A stretch of DNA of 64,000 nt from Dehalococcoidia bacterium (GCA_041649635.1 JBAZMV010000002.1:186001-250000), one strand, 5' to 3'. Shown: positions 50,619 through 59,868, counted from the stretch's first letter. Numbers and translations are program-made. Notes: generated by a model from the sequence alone, not told the origin.

Positions 50619-51641
50619 ATGGCCACAGAAAAGCAAAAAGCCCTCGATTTAGCGGTCAGCCAGATTGAGAAGCAGTTTGGCAAAGGCTCTATCATGAAGC
50701 TGGGCGAGGACTCGATCAAGGCTTCCATTGAATTCATACCGACAGGAGCCATTTCACTGGATTTAGCCTTGGGAATAGGCGGCATTCCGAGGGGGCGTAT
50801 TACCGAGATATTCGGCCCGGAGATGAGCGGAAAGTCGACCCTGGCCCTTTATATCATCGCCAACGCTCAGGCTAACGGCGGAACCGCGGCGTATATAGAC
50901 GCGGAGCATGCTATGGACCCGTCGTACGCTTCCAATTGCGGTGTCAAGGTAAAGGATCTGTTGATCTCCCAGCCGGACACGGGAGAGCAGGCGCTTGAGA
51001 TAGCGGAAGCGCTGGTCAGGAGCGGGGCGGTCGACGTAGTTGTGATAGACAGCGTTGCCGCGCTTGTCCCGCGCGCCGAGCTTGAGGGAGACATGGGGGA
51101 CGCCTTCGTCGGGCTGCAGGCCCGATTGATGTCTCAGGCTCTTAGAAAACTTACATCGGCTATTCACAGGTCACATACCTCGGTAATATTTATAAATCAA
51201 CTGCGGGAAAAGGTGGGAGTGTTCTTCGGAAATCCCGAGGTCACTCCGGGCGGAAGGGCGCTCAAGTTCTACAGCTCGGTACGCATCGATCTCAGACGGG
51301 CCGATACCCTGAAAAAAGGAGACGTTATAATAGGAAGCCGTGTCAAGGCCAAAGTAGTGAAAAACAAGGTAGCGCCTCCATTTAAAACCGCCGAGTTCGA
51401 CATCCTCTTCGACGAGGGTGTCAGCACGGAAGGATGTCTTCTCGATCTCGGCGTCAGCCTTGGAGTGGTAAGCAAGTCAGGTGCTTTCTATACATACAAC
51501 GACAGCCGTATAGGGCAGGGCAGGGAGAACGCCAGGGATTACTTGAAAGAGCACAATGAAATCGCTAAAGAAATCGAGCAGCAGATCCGGGCGCAGGCTT
51601 TTAAGGCTCCTGCCGCTGCCGATAGCGAAGCAGTTGAATAG
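50619..51641 (+). CDS. recA: Recombinase RecA
   Basis: 340 residues from the ATG at 50619, preceded by AAGGAG (50609-50614); the frame extends back to a TTG at 50601. Walker A GPEMSGKST, VVIDSVAALVPRAELEG, LMSQALRKLTSAI (L1/L2 region), INQLREKVGVFFGNPE and GGRALKFYSSVRIDLRR are diagnostic. Catalyses strand exchange and LexA self-cleavage. Short C-terminal tail. Confidence 0.98.
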   Translation: MATEKQKALDLAVSQIEKQFGKGSIMKLGEDSIKASIEFIPTGAISLDLALGIGGIPRGRITEIFGPEMSGKSTLALYIIANAQANGGTAAYIDAEHAMDPSYASNCGVKVKDLLISQPDTGEQALEIAEALVRSGAVDVVVIDSVAALVPRAELEGDMGDAFVGLQARLMSQALRKLTSAIHRSHTSVIFINQLREKVGVFFGNPEVTPGGRALKFYSSVRIDLRRADTLKKGDVIIGSRVKAKVVKNKVAPPFKTAEFDILFDEGVSTEGCLLDLGVSLGVVSKSGAFYTYNDSRIGQGRENARDYLKEHNEIAKEIEQQIRAQAFKAPAAADSEAVE

Positions 51642-51684
51642 TCCAACCCGATATTGATAAATCATCATCGGGACAGTGTTTGGT

Positions 51685-51720
51685 AAGGCTGGGGAATGTG
51701 CTGCCAGCCTTTTATTTTTT
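51685..51720 (+). terminator. Intrinsic terminator between recA and recX
   Basis: AAGGCTGG (51685-51692) pairs with CCAGCCTT (51704-51711), followed by TTATTTTTT. It lies only 13 bp before the recX start, so recX is probably made by partial read-through, keeping RecX below RecA. Confidence 0.85.
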
Positions 51721-51732
51721 AAATGGCGGGCG

Positions 51733-52242
51733 ATGAGAAAGAAATATATTTGCTACAAGGATAAAGTTGATTCCTCCAGGGGTAGAAAGGACTCCTGGGA
51801 GGAATGCTTGAAATCGGCATATCGCCTGCTGGGATATCGTCAGCGAAGTGAGATCGAGCTGAGAGATAAGCTCAACGGCAAGTTCACAAAAGCTGCTGTT
51901 GACACCGTGATCGAGCATTTGCGTGGTAAACATATGATCGATGACGCAGCGTTCGCGCAGTATTGGCGGGAACGGAGACAAACCTTAAGCCCTCGCAGCG
52001 GGAGACTGGTTGCCGTCGAACTGCGTAAGAAGGGCGTCGATAAAGAGGTGATTAACAGGGCTCTGGACGGTTATAATGACAAAGAGACCGCTTACCGCGC
52101 AGCAAAGAAGAGAGCGAAGCTGTGGTCCGGATATAGCTATGATGAATTCGTACGTAAAATGGGCGCCTTTCTGTTGCGGAGGGGGTTCAATTACGAGGTG
52201 GCTAAACAAACCGTCGACCGCTTATGGAAAGAGGGCGTTTGA
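51733..52242 (+). CDS. recX: RecA regulator RecX
   Basis: About 169 residues from the ATG at 51733 (the upstream part of the frame overlaps the recA terminator). SAYRLLGYRQRSEIELRDKL, FAQYWRERRQ and GVDKEVINRALDGY give the three-helix RecX repeats. RecX inhibits RecA filaments. Directly downstream of recA as in most bacteria. Confidence 0.9.
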   Translation: MRKKYICYKDKVDSSRGRKDSWEECLKSAYRLLGYRQRSEIELRDKLNGKFTKAAVDTVIEHLRGKHMIDDAAFAQYWRERRQTLSPRSGRLVAVELRKKGVDKEVINRALDGYNDKETAYRAAKKRAKLWSGYSYDEFVRKMGAFLLRRGFNYEVAKQTVDRLWKEGV

Positions 52243-52247
52243 TTCTA

Positions 52248-52276
52248 TTGACTTTCACTAGTGCAGAGTTTAATAT
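52248..52276 (+). promoter_or_regulatory. rny promoter with short palindrome in the spacer
   Basis: TTGACT (52248-52253), 17 bp, TAATAT (52271-52276). The spacer contains CACTAGTG (52256-52263). Predicted start near 52283; ribosome-binding GGGGGAT precedes the ATG at 52345. Confidence 0.7.
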
Positions 52277-52344
52277 GGGGCAATTCATTACAAACTTGAA
52301 TAATTCAGTAATGTCCCGAAGGAAAGGGGGATAGGAATTCTATC

Positions 52345-53865
52345 ATGTGGTATGTACTAGCCGCAAGTGTCGGATTTATTTTAGGAGGCGTTCTGGTTTT
52401 CTTCGTATGGCGTATAATCATCGGCAGACGAACCCGCGCCGCGCAGATTGAAGTCGAGGCTATCCTAAACGACGCGCAGACAAAATCAAAGACAATGATG
52501 CTCGAGGCGAAAGAAGAAGCGATAAAAATTAAAGGGCAAGCTGAGAGCGATGCCAGGGAACGCCGGACCGAATTGAACAAGCAGGAAAGAAGGCTGTCGC
52601 AAAAAGAAGAAAACATCGATAAGAAGTTGGATTCGATAGAGAAAAGGGAGCGCGGCCTTGTCGACAAGGAAAAGGAAGCAGATAATCTGCGCAACCAGCT
52701 CCAGGATTTAAAGGTGAAACAGGTGCAACAGCTGGAATTGATATCGGGCATCTCCAGTTCCGAAGCGAAGAAGCTGTTAATAAAGGCTATTGAAGAAGAA
52801 GCCATGGAGGACGTGAACCGTCGCATACGGGAGATCGAGGCGCAGCTCAAGAGGAACGCGGATGAAAAGAGCCGCGAGATACTTTCTCAGTCGATTCAGC
52901 GACTGGCCACATCTGTAGTATCGGAGACAACGGTCTCCGTTGTGGCGCTGCCGAGCGATGAGATGAAGGGGCGATTGATAGGGAGAGAGGGCCGCAATAT
53001 CAGGGCGCTGGAGAATGCCACCGGCGTCGACCTTATCATCGATGACACTCCTGAAGCTGTAACGATCTCCAGTTTTGATCCGGTAAGGCGCGAGATAGCA
53101 CGCCTTGCTCTGGAAAAGCTGGTGCTGGACGGCAGAATTCACCCGGCAAGGATCGAGGAAATGGTCGCGTCAGCAAAGTCCGAGGTTGAAGCAACCATAC
53201 TGTCTGAAGGCGAGGCGGCCATACACGAGGTTGGATTGCCCGGTTTACATCCGGAATTAATAAAACTGCTGGGACGCCTTAAGTACCGTTTCAGTTACGG
53301 ACAAAACGTATTGCAGCACAGCATAGAGACGGCGCATCTTTCACGTATGATCGCCGCGGAATTGGGAATGAGAACGGACGCGGTGAAGAAAGCCGGCCTT
53401 CTTCACGATATAGGGAAAGCGGTGGACGCGCAGGTGGAAGGGCCTCACGCCAAGATCGGCGCCGACCTGGTGAGACAGTGGGATAAGTCCATCGAAGTAG
53501 TCAATGCTATAGCCGAGCATCACGGCGAGACGGGAACAACAAGCCTTATGGGATTTATCGTATCGGCTGCCGACGCAATCAGCGGGGGCAGGGCTGGTGC
53601 GAGGAGAGAGTCCCTCGAACATTATCTCAAGCGTCTCGAAGCTCTGGAGAGTGTCGCCAACAGCTTTGAAGGCGTGGAGAAGTCCTTCGCCATACAGGCC
53701 GGTCGCGAGATACGCATCATGGTTAAGCCGACCGAGGTTGATGATATCCAGTCTCTCAGACTTGCACGCGATATAGTGAAGAAAATAGAGGAAACTCTCG
53801 AATATCCCGGACAGATTAAGGTTACGGTGATCAGAGAGACGCGTGCCGTTGATTACGCAAAATAG
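52345..53865 (+). CDS. rny: Ribonuclease Y
   Basis: 506 residues. Membrane helix at 4-24, long charged coiled coil (30-190; RRTELNKQERRLSQKEENID), KH domain (GRLIGREGRNIRALE, 212-226) and HD domain (LLHDIGKAVD, HHGETG). It starts decay of many mRNAs at the membrane. It is followed 9 bp on by ymdB, the same order as in Firmicutes. Confidence 0.97.
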   Translation: MWYVLAASVGFILGGVLVFFVWRIIIGRRTRAAQIEVEAILNDAQTKSKTMMLEAKEEAIKIKGQAESDARERRTELNKQERRLSQKEENIDKKLDSIEKRERGLVDKEKEADNLRNQLQDLKVKQVQQLELISGISSSEAKKLLIKAIEEEAMEDVNRRIREIEAQLKRNADEKSREILSQSIQRLATSVVSETTVSVVALPSDEMKGRLIGREGRNIRALENATGVDLIIDDTPEAVTISSFDPVRREIARLALEKLVLDGRIHPARIEEMVASAKSEVEATILSEGEAAIHEVGLPGLHPELIKLLGRLKYRFSYGQNVLQHSIETAHLSRMIAAELGMRTDAVKKAGLLHDIGKAVDAQVEGPHAKIGADLVRQWDKSIEVVNAIAEHHGETGTTSLMGFIVSAADAISGGRAGARRESLEHYLKRLEALESVANSFEGVEKSFAIQAGREIRIMVKPTEVDDIQSLRLARDIVKKIEETLEYPGQIKVTVIRETRAVDYAK

Positions 53866-53874
53866 GTTTGTTCG

Positions 53875-54654
53875 ATGCGAATTCTGATGATCGGCGACGT
53901 CATAGGCAAGCCCGGGCGCAGCGCTGTTAAGCGACTGGTGCCGGAGTTGCGCTCCGAGTTCGGGCTGGACCTGGTCATAGCCAACGGCGAGAATGCCGCC
54001 GGCGGGATAGGGTTGACTCCATCTACCGCGGACGAGCTTATCGCTTCGGAAATCGATATGATAACGTCTGGAAATCATATCTGGGCGCACAAGGAAATGG
54101 CGGCATCTATAGACAGCTATCAGCAGGTGCTGCGTCCATTGAACTATCCTAAGGGAGTCGCCGGCAGGGGATATGCAGTCGTCAAGAACGCTCTGGTAGT
54201 GAGCCTTATAGGGCGCACGTTTATGAGCAGCCTCGACTGCCCGTTCCGCGCCGTAGATGAGCTTCTTGAAAGCCTTGACGGCGACAGGCCCGCCGTGACC
54301 GTCATCGATTTTCACGCCGAGGCGACGTCAGAGAAGATAGCGCTGGGATGGTATCTCAACGGCAGGGTCAGCTCGGTAACGGGAACCCATACCCATGTCG
54401 GCACGATCGACGCGAAGATACTGCCTAAAGGCACCGCCTTCGTTACGGACATCGGCATGGTGGGCCCCGTCGAATCCGTAATTGGTGATGATATCGATTC
54501 TGTAATAGAAAGATTTCTCTTACAGACGCCGCATAGGATATCCGTAGGTAAAGGGAAAGTGGCTTTCAATTCCGTCATGATTGAAGTAGACGAAAAAACG
54601 GGCAAGGCTGCAAGTATAACCCGAATAGATCGGGAGGTCGACCTCAATGTCTAA
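53875..54654 (+). CDS. ymdB: YmdB/TIGR00282-family metallophosphoesterase
   Basis: 259 residues. MIGDVIGKPGR (5-15), NGENAAGGIGLTP, ITSGNHIWAHKE, DFHAEATSEK and TGTHTHVGTID carry the dinuclear metal ligands. In Bacillus the homologue hydrolyses 2',3'-cyclic nucleotides and is tied to RNase Y. Next to rny here, so a link with RNA turnover is likely. Overlaps the following PHP gene by 8 bp. Confidence 0.9.
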   Translation: MRILMIGDVIGKPGRSAVKRLVPELRSEFGLDLVIANGENAAGGIGLTPSTADELIASEIDMITSGNHIWAHKEMAASIDSYQQVLRPLNYPKGVAGRGYAVVKNALVVSLIGRTFMSSLDCPFRAVDELLESLDGDRPAVTVIDFHAEATSEKIALGWYLNGRVSSVTGTHTHVGTIDAKILPKGTAFVTDIGMVGPVESVIGDDIDSVIERFLLQTPHRISVGKGKVAFNSVMIEVDEKTGKAASITRIDREVDLNV

Positions 54655-55501
54655 AAGAGTCGACCTGCACCTGCATACAACCTACTCCGACGGGAGATTA
54701 ACACCGGGGGAACTGATACAGATTGCCGCCGAGCAGGGTATCGGAGTGATAGCAATAACCGATCACGATACTATTAATGGAATCGAACCCGCCTTGGCGG
54801 CAGCGGAGTGCTTTCCGTACGTGACAGTCATTCCCGGCGTTGAGATCAACACCGACGTGGATCAGGGGGAAGTGCATATCCTGGGATATTTCCTGGATTA
54901 TAAAAACAAACCTTTACTCAAGACCCTGGAGAGCCTGCGCAACTCACGCAAAGTACGGGCGCAGAAGATGCTGGATAAGCTGGATGGGCTGGGGATTCAT
55001 ATCGAGTGGGAGCGCATATTGGAGATGGCGGACGGCGGCTCGGTGGGGCGTCCCCACATAGCACAGGCGCTGTTTGAAGGACAACACGTCGATACGCTTC
55101 AGGATGCTTTCGAGCGCTATATCGGCCGTAAAGGACCCGCGTATGCGGAGCGTGACAGGCTGTCTCCCAGAGAGGCTGTAGAGCTTATCGCCAAAGCTAG
55201 TGGAATGCCCGTCATCGCGCACCCGGCCAGTATCAAGGACCTGGAAGAGATGATAGTTGACTTGAAACAATCCGGCCTTGTAGGCATTGAAGCATACTAT
55301 GATAACTACGATAAAAACACAGTCGAACGGCTGAGCGGTCTGGCCGCTAAGTATGATCTGATAGCTACAGGCGGAAGCGATTTTCATGGCTTTGAAGACG
55401 ATCATGAGACTCCTCTCGGCGAAGCCCGGGTGCCTTATGAGTGCTTCCAGCATCTCATGGAGCTATCGCAGAAACGCCACGAAGAACGTAAAAGTAAATG
55501 A
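54647..55501 (+). CDS. PHP-domain phosphoesterase (nucleoside 3',5'-bisphosphatase/RNase AM-like)
   Basis: 284 residues. Metal motifs HLHTTYSDG (8-16), TDHDT (about 37-41), GVEIN, IAHPA and GSDFHG in canonical order. Homologues (YciV type) dephosphorylate pAp or trim 5' RNA ends. Position after rny-ymdB fits an RNA-degradation cassette. Overlaps ymdB and, by 4 bp, the hydrolase that follows. Confidence 0.88.
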   Translation: MSKRVDLHLHTTYSDGRLTPGELIQIAAEQGIGVIAITDHDTINGIEPALAAAECFPYVTVIPGVEINTDVDQGEVHILGYFLDYKNKPLLKTLESLRNSRKVRAQKMLDKLDGLGIHIEWERILEMADGGSVGRPHIAQALFEGQHVDTLQDAFERYIGRKGPAYAERDRLSPREAVELIAKASGMPVIAHPASIKDLEEMIVDLKQSGLVGIEAYYDNYDKNTVERLSGLAAKYDLIATGGSDFHGFEDDHETPLGEARVPYECFQHLMELSQKRHEERKSK

Positions 55502-56337
55502 AGTGGCATACGGAACATATCTATTTCCCTTCAGGAGACATAAAGCTCCACGGCGTGATATATCTGCCTAAAACCGAAGGCCGTTTCCCCGGCGTAGTCA
55601 TGTGCCACGGTATGGCTTCGGATTACCGCTCCATGCGTCCAAGCGCGCAGCAGCTTGCCCGCAAGGGCATAGCGGCCTTCGCAATCGATATGCGGGGCCA
55701 CGGCATGAGCGGGGGGACGCTTGATGGAGGCATCGGACAGGACGTAGTAGCGGCATACAATAACTTCAAGAATCATACGAGTGTGGATGCTGAGCGTATC
55801 GGGTTGGCAGGACACAGCCTGGGGGCGCTGGCGTGTCTCTACGCGGCTTCTGTAGTGAACGGGGCTAAAGCCCTGGTGCTAATGTCTATTCCGTCCGACA
55901 TCGGGAGCATGGCCGAGTTCTGGCAGCCGATGAGAAAAGAAGCGGAGCGTCTCGGCACACCCGTTCTCGAGTTTCCCAAAATCGGCCCGCTTCCATACTA
56001 CGGCTGGTTGAACCAGCAGGTCTCAAGGGCATGGATGATTTTCCGTAAATACAAAATGCGCATAGACATAGAGCATGATACGGAATCCTGGCTTTCATTG
56101 CTCCCTTTGTCGAACATAGATAAGATCGGCGATATTCCAAAGTTGCTTATTCACAGCAAGGGGGACAAATGGCTGCCTTATGAGAAGACCGTTGCTTTGT
56201 ATGAGAAAGCACAGCAGCCCAAAGATATGGTATTATCCGAAGGCGGATATCACGTCACCCCGCTGCTTCCCGGCTCCCTTAGGAGTAAGTGGATATCTTG
56301 GACAGCTTCGACTCTTAAAGGAAAAGGCGACCGATAA
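55498..56337 (+). CDS. Alpha/beta hydrolase
   Basis: 279 residues, serine hydrolase fold: oxyanion HGMASDYRS (about 37-45), DMRGHGMSGG, nucleophile Ser107 in GLAGHSLGALA, acid in HSKGDKWLP and base His in EGGYHVTP. Resembles monoacylglycerol-lipase-like or dienelactone-type hydrolases; substrate unknown. Overlaps neighbours on both sides (4 bp upstream, 1 bp downstream). Confidence 0.88.
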   Translation: MKWHTEHIYFPSGDIKLHGVIYLPKTEGRFPGVVMCHGMASDYRSMRPSAQQLARKGIAAFAIDMRGHGMSGGTLDGGIGQDVVAAYNNFKNHTSVDAERIGLAGHSLGALACLYAASVVNGAKALVLMSIPSDIGSMAEFWQPMRKEAERLGTPVLEFPKIGPLPYYGWLNQQVSRAWMIFRKYKMRIDIEHDTESWLSLLPLSNIDKIGDIPKLLIHSKGDKWLPYEKTVALYEKAQQPKDMVLSEGGYHVTPLLPGSLRSKWISWTASTLKGKGDR

Positions 56338-57050
56338 TGTCATATTATCCGATGATATTGCTGGCAATAGGGGCGTATCTCCTCGGCTCGGTGCCCGCGG
56401 CTTACATAGCCGGACGGGCGTTCAGGGGCGTCGATATCAGGGAATACGGCAGCGGCATAGCCAGCGGATCGAATGTGTGGCATTCCGTTGCGAAGTGGGC
56501 CATTGTTCCAGTCGGCATTTTCGATCTTTTTAAGGGAATAATACCGGTCCTGGTCGCGATGCATCTGCATCTTACCGTAGGCGGCAGCGAGGTGGCGGCG
56601 CAGGGCATCGGCGCGCTTGCCGCTATGGCGGGCCATAGCTGGTCGGTGTTCTTCAAGTTCGGTGGGGGCAGGGGTGTCACCCCCATGCTGGGGGCCTTGG
56701 GTTTCTTCGCGCCATGGGAACTTATGATATTCGTCGCGGTCTGGGTGGGAGGATTAGGGTTGTTCAAGAACTCGCCCCTCTTCATGATGGTGGCCACTTT
56801 GGCCATGATAATCGCAAGTCCTTTCCTTTCTAATCCATATATGTCGCCGGACGAACAGCTTACCGCCACCTGGTTTCTCATCGGCATGGCTCTGCTGTTA
56901 ATCATTAAAAGAATCATAGCCGAGCGCCCCATTCCACGCGATAACTGGAAGCAGGTTATGCTTTGCCGACTCCTGTACGACAGGGATACGCGCAAACGTA
57001 CGGATTGGATATACAGAAAGCCCATCAAATATACGGATACGAAATATTAG
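56337..57050 (+). CDS. plsY: Glycerol-3-phosphate acyltransferase PlsY family
   Basis: 237 residues, five or so helices. GSVPAAYIAGRAF, EYGSGIASGSNVWHSVAKWA, FDLFKGIIPVL and GHSWSVFFKFGGGRGV parallel the three PlsY motifs, though the first reads GSGIASGSN instead of GSGNIGATN. The C-terminal ~45 residues are a charged extension. It acylates glycerol-3-phosphate from acyl-phosphate. A divergent relative with another acceptor is possible. Confidence 0.8.
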   Translation: MSYYPMILLAIGAYLLGSVPAAYIAGRAFRGVDIREYGSGIASGSNVWHSVAKWAIVPVGIFDLFKGIIPVLVAMHLHLTVGGSEVAAQGIGALAAMAGHSWSVFFKFGGGRGVTPMLGALGFFAPWELMIFVAVWVGGLGLFKNSPLFMMVATLAMIIASPFLSNPYMSPDEQLTATWFLIGMALLLIIKRIIAERPIPRDNWKQVMLCRLLYDRDTRKRTDWIYRKPIKYTDTKY

Positions 57051-57068
57051 TCTTTGACAGAGGGTGAT

Positions 57069-57713
57069 ATGGAAATAACCTTTATCAAAGTAAGAGACCT
57101 TAATGAAGCCTGGTGGAAATGCATCCGCGAGGTGCTGACGAATGGCTATGAATATACCATCGACAGCGGCAGCTACGCCGGGCAGAAACGCAAGGAGTTC
57201 GATTTCGTCGTTGTGCACATCGAGCATCCCGGCACCAGGCCTCTTGTGCCTACAGTGCCGGAAGGTGTTCCGCCGCCGACCGATATCGAATATGTCGAGA
57301 GGGATTACCTGCCGTACCTGATGTCCAACTTAAAGCAGGCGAATGAGACCTATACCTACGGCGAGGACATCGAGCAACAATTCCTCGAGATCGTGGAGAT
57401 GTATAAGAAGGGCTTCAATACTAATCAGGCCACGATGACGGTCGGCAACCGCGACTCAATCTATCTAAGCGACCCGCCCTGCCTGCGCATCATCGACACG
57501 AGGGTGAGATACGGCAAGCTGCACTACGTCGTTTATTTCCGGTCGTGGGACCTGTACGCGGGATTCCCTAACAACCTGGCGGGCATCCAGATGATGAAGG
57601 AATGCATGGCCGGAGAGATCGGCGTGGAGGACGGCGAGATCATCGCGGTGAGCAAAGGGCTGCATCTTTACGAGCACAACTGGGAAGTTGCCAGGATGGT
57701 AGCCGGACTGTAA
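57069..57713 (+). CDS. thyA: Thymidylate synthase, archaeal type
   Basis: 214 residues from the ATG at 57069, preceded by GAGGGTGAT; the frame begins at a TTG at 57054. Catalytic Cys in DPPCLRIID; RSWDLYAGFPNNLAGIQ contains the dUMP-binding Arg-Ser-x-D and Asn of ThyA; YEHNWEVAR at the C-terminus. The length and N-terminus match the short archaeal ThyA group (TIGR03283-like), not the 264-residue E. coli type. Makes dTMP with methylene-tetrahydrofolate or a related pterin. Confidence 0.82.
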   Translation: MEITFIKVRDLNEAWWKCIREVLTNGYEYTIDSGSYAGQKRKEFDFVVVHIEHPGTRPLVPTVPEGVPPPTDIEYVERDYLPYLMSNLKQANETYTYGEDIEQQFLEIVEMYKKGFNTNQATMTVGNRDSIYLSDPPCLRIIDTRVRYGKLHYVVYFRSWDLYAGFPNNLAGIQMMKECMAGEIGVEDGEIIAVSKGLHLYEHNWEVARMVAGL

Positions 57714-57744
57714 ATTCCCCAAAATTCGTATACAGGAGACGTGA

Positions 57745-58221
57745 ATGGCGGTAAAGGTCAACGTTTTCCATGACGGTTTGCAGAAAACCATAGAATATTT
57801 CATTCAGAAGTGCAGCCCTTCGTTCAACGATATCCTCAGCTTCAGCATCGATTCGCAGGACTTCGATATCGGGATAATAAACTTCTCGAACCGCGACGAG
57901 CTTATAGGCAACCCGGTACAGCGCATACTGCACGGCGGTGTCATATCGTCGATCCTGGATGTCGCCGGCGGCCATACCGTGTTCATGCAGGTTTACAAGG
58001 ACATAATGGATGAACCGCTTGAGAAACAGGCGCAGATTCTGGGCAAGCTGGGCACCATCGACTTGCGGATAGACTACCTGCGTCCCGGAAGAGGCAATGC
58101 TTTCACAGCGAAAGGCTACATACTCAGAAAAGGGAACAAGGTGGCAGTAACACGCATGGAGCTGCACAACGAGGAAGATTTGCTGATAGCTGTGGGTACC
58201 GGGACTTACGCGCTGGGCTAG
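57745..58221 (+). CDS. PaaI-type hotdog thioesterase, copy 1
   Basis: 158 residues. RILHGGVISSILDVAGGHTVFMQ (about 62-84) is the hotdog active-site helix with HGG and Asp; GKLGTIDLRIDYLRPGRG and the C-terminal VGTGTYALG follow. Probably hydrolyses an acyl-CoA. Shares long runs (HGGVISSILD, KVAVTRMEL) with the next gene, so the two arose by tandem duplication. Confidence 0.88.
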   Translation: MAVKVNVFHDGLQKTIEYFIQKCSPSFNDILSFSIDSQDFDIGIINFSNRDELIGNPVQRILHGGVISSILDVAGGHTVFMQVYKDIMDEPLEKQAQILGKLGTIDLRIDYLRPGRGNAFTAKGYILRKGNKVAVTRMELHNEEDLLIAVGTGTYALG

Positions 58222-58244
58222 AGTGACCTGCGAGGAATGCGACG

Positions 58245-58718
58245 ATGGACGACAAAAGCTCTCAGGACGAGGAACTCCGACAGGCAATAGACTTCTTCTT
58301 CAAGCACGCCGGTCCTCAGTTCGTTCAATTCCTGGGATTCAGCATCGATTCCACAGATTTCGACAGCGGTGTTATTACCTTCGGCATGGACGATCGCCTC
58401 GTCGGCAATCGCTACTATAGGATGCTGCACGGCGGCGTCATCTCATCGATCCTGGATATCGCGGGCGGGGTCACGGTATACCTGCAAGTGATGAAAGAGT
58501 TCAGAGGGAAAGACCACGAAAAGCAGGTGGAAAGGCTGAGCAAGATAGGAACCATCGATATCAGGGTGGACTTTCTCAGTCCCGGCAGGGGCGAAAGGTT
58601 CACCGCCAGAGGCTATATGCTCCGCAAGGGCGGCAAGGTTGCCGTCACGCGCATGGAGCTGCGCAATGAGAAAGCTGTGCTTATCGCCGTAGCAACGGGA
58701 ACATACGCGGTGGGGTAG
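58245..58718 (+). CDS. PaaI-type hotdog thioesterase, copy 2
   Basis: 157 residues, paralogue of the preceding gene (24 bp upstream), with RMLHGGVISSILDIAGGVTVYLQ, GTIDIRVDFLSPGRGERFTARG and ATGTYAVG. By eye about half of positions match copy 1. The N-termini are least alike. May form a homodimer or a heterodimer with copy 1. Ends the plus-strand rny-thyA run. Confidence 0.88.
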   Translation: MDDKSSQDEELRQAIDFFFKHAGPQFVQFLGFSIDSTDFDSGVITFGMDDRLVGNRYYRMLHGGVISSILDIAGGVTVYLQVMKEFRGKDHEKQVERLSKIGTIDIRVDFLSPGRGERFTARGYMLRKGGKVAVTRMELRNEKAVLIAVATGTYAVG

Positions 58719-58749
58719 CACGACAAACTGGATGCAGCGGACTCAATCA

Positions 58750-59868
58750 TTAGCTCAATGACCGCGCGATGTTCAGATAGAGATGCGCCGCCTGCAACAC
58801 CTGGTTGAAGGAAACTGATTCGTCTGGCATATGAGCCGCCGCCAGGCTGCCCGGACCGAGAACGATAGGATTGACGCCGGCGGAAAAAAGCACGCTCGCA
58901 TCGGAATGACTTCTGAAATCCTGAGGCTCCCATCCCATCGACAAACCTTCGTATGTCTTCATCAGTTTCTTAACCATATTTCCTTCGGGCGAAATCCGGT
59001 ATCCCGAGTAGGTATCCTCAAACCTGATGTCGGCATCAAGTCCCCGTATGCTCTTGCCCGCCGATTCCACCAGATGTTCCAGCTCGGTTCTTAGTAAATC
59101 GATTCTTGAATCGGGCGGCAGGTGAACATCCAGCCAGGACTCGCAATAGTCTGGCACTACAAAACCGGTAGAGGCTCCGGATAACTGTCTGATGTTATAT
59201 ACCAGCCCCTGAGATGAAGAACTGGCATATTCCGTGACCTTGAGCAGAAGCTTCAACATGGACTCGACGGCGTTATGTCCCAGTTCCGGCAGAGAAGAAT
59301 GCGCCCTTTTACCCTGTGTCCTTAGAACGACCTCAAGATATCCGTAATGTCCGAGACACGGCGACAGTGATGTCGGCTCGCCCACAATAGCCCATGGGAA
59401 ACCGTATTCCAACACAAGCGACTTCGCGCCGTCGCTGTATTCCTCCTCGCCGACAACCAGAGCCAGTCCAACAGGGGGCATCCTGCCGCCCGCTTCAGCA
59501 AGGACAGTGAACGCCTCTATCATGGCGGCGCAGCCCGATTTCATATCGGCGGTGCCCAGTCCTGAAATAACATCACCCTTACGTTCGAACTCGAAATCGG
59601 TCAGATCGTAAGCAGTTACCGTATCGAGATGACCCACGAAGCATACATCTATTTCGTCCCTGTCCTCAGGCATCACGATAAGGTTATAACGGTTCTCATC
59701 AACCTCCTGCCTCTCAACCGATAATCCGTGCTTTTTCAGATATACCTCGGCATAATCGAGGATATCCTCCTCCTTACCGGAAGGGCTATAGATATCAATA
59801 AGGTTCTTGAGGAGTCTTCTAAGCCGGTCGGGCTGTATACCCGCGGATTTGTTAACGTTTTTTACCAC
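58750..59868 (-). CDS. M20-family metallopeptidase (ArgE/DapE/CPG2-like)
   Basis: 372 residues. GHLDTV (about 79-84), GLGTADMKSGCAAMIEA, VVGEEEYSDGAKSL, IVGEPTS and a C-terminal HMPDESVSF give the co-catalytic zinc ligands. Removes an acyl or amino-acid group; ArgE, DapE or LysK-type activity cannot be separated by eye. Its start overlaps the GNAT gene by 17 bp. Confidence 0.88.
   Translation of the reverse strand: MVKNVNKSAGIQPDRLRRLLKNLIDIYSPSGKEEDILDYAEVYLKKHGLSVERQEVDENRYNLIVMPEDRDEIDVCFVGHLDTVTAYDLTDFEFERKGDVISGLGTADMKSGCAAMIEAFTVLAEAGGRMPPVGLALVVGEEEYSDGAKSLVLEYGFPWAIVGEPTSLSPCLGHYGYLEVVLRTQGKRAHSSLPELGHNAVESMLKLLLKVTEYASSSSQGLVYNIRQLSGASTGFVVPDYCESWLDVHLPPDSRIDLLRTELEHLVESAGKSIRGLDADIRFEDTYSGYRISPEGNMVKKLMKTYEGLSMGWEPQDFRSHSDASVLFSAGVNPIVLGPGSLAAAHMPDESVSFNQVLQAAHLYLNIARSLS

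Noticed and set aside
53341..54315. 324-codon minus-strand open frame
   Set aside because: Lies opposite rny and ymdB, both of which have full catalytic motifs.
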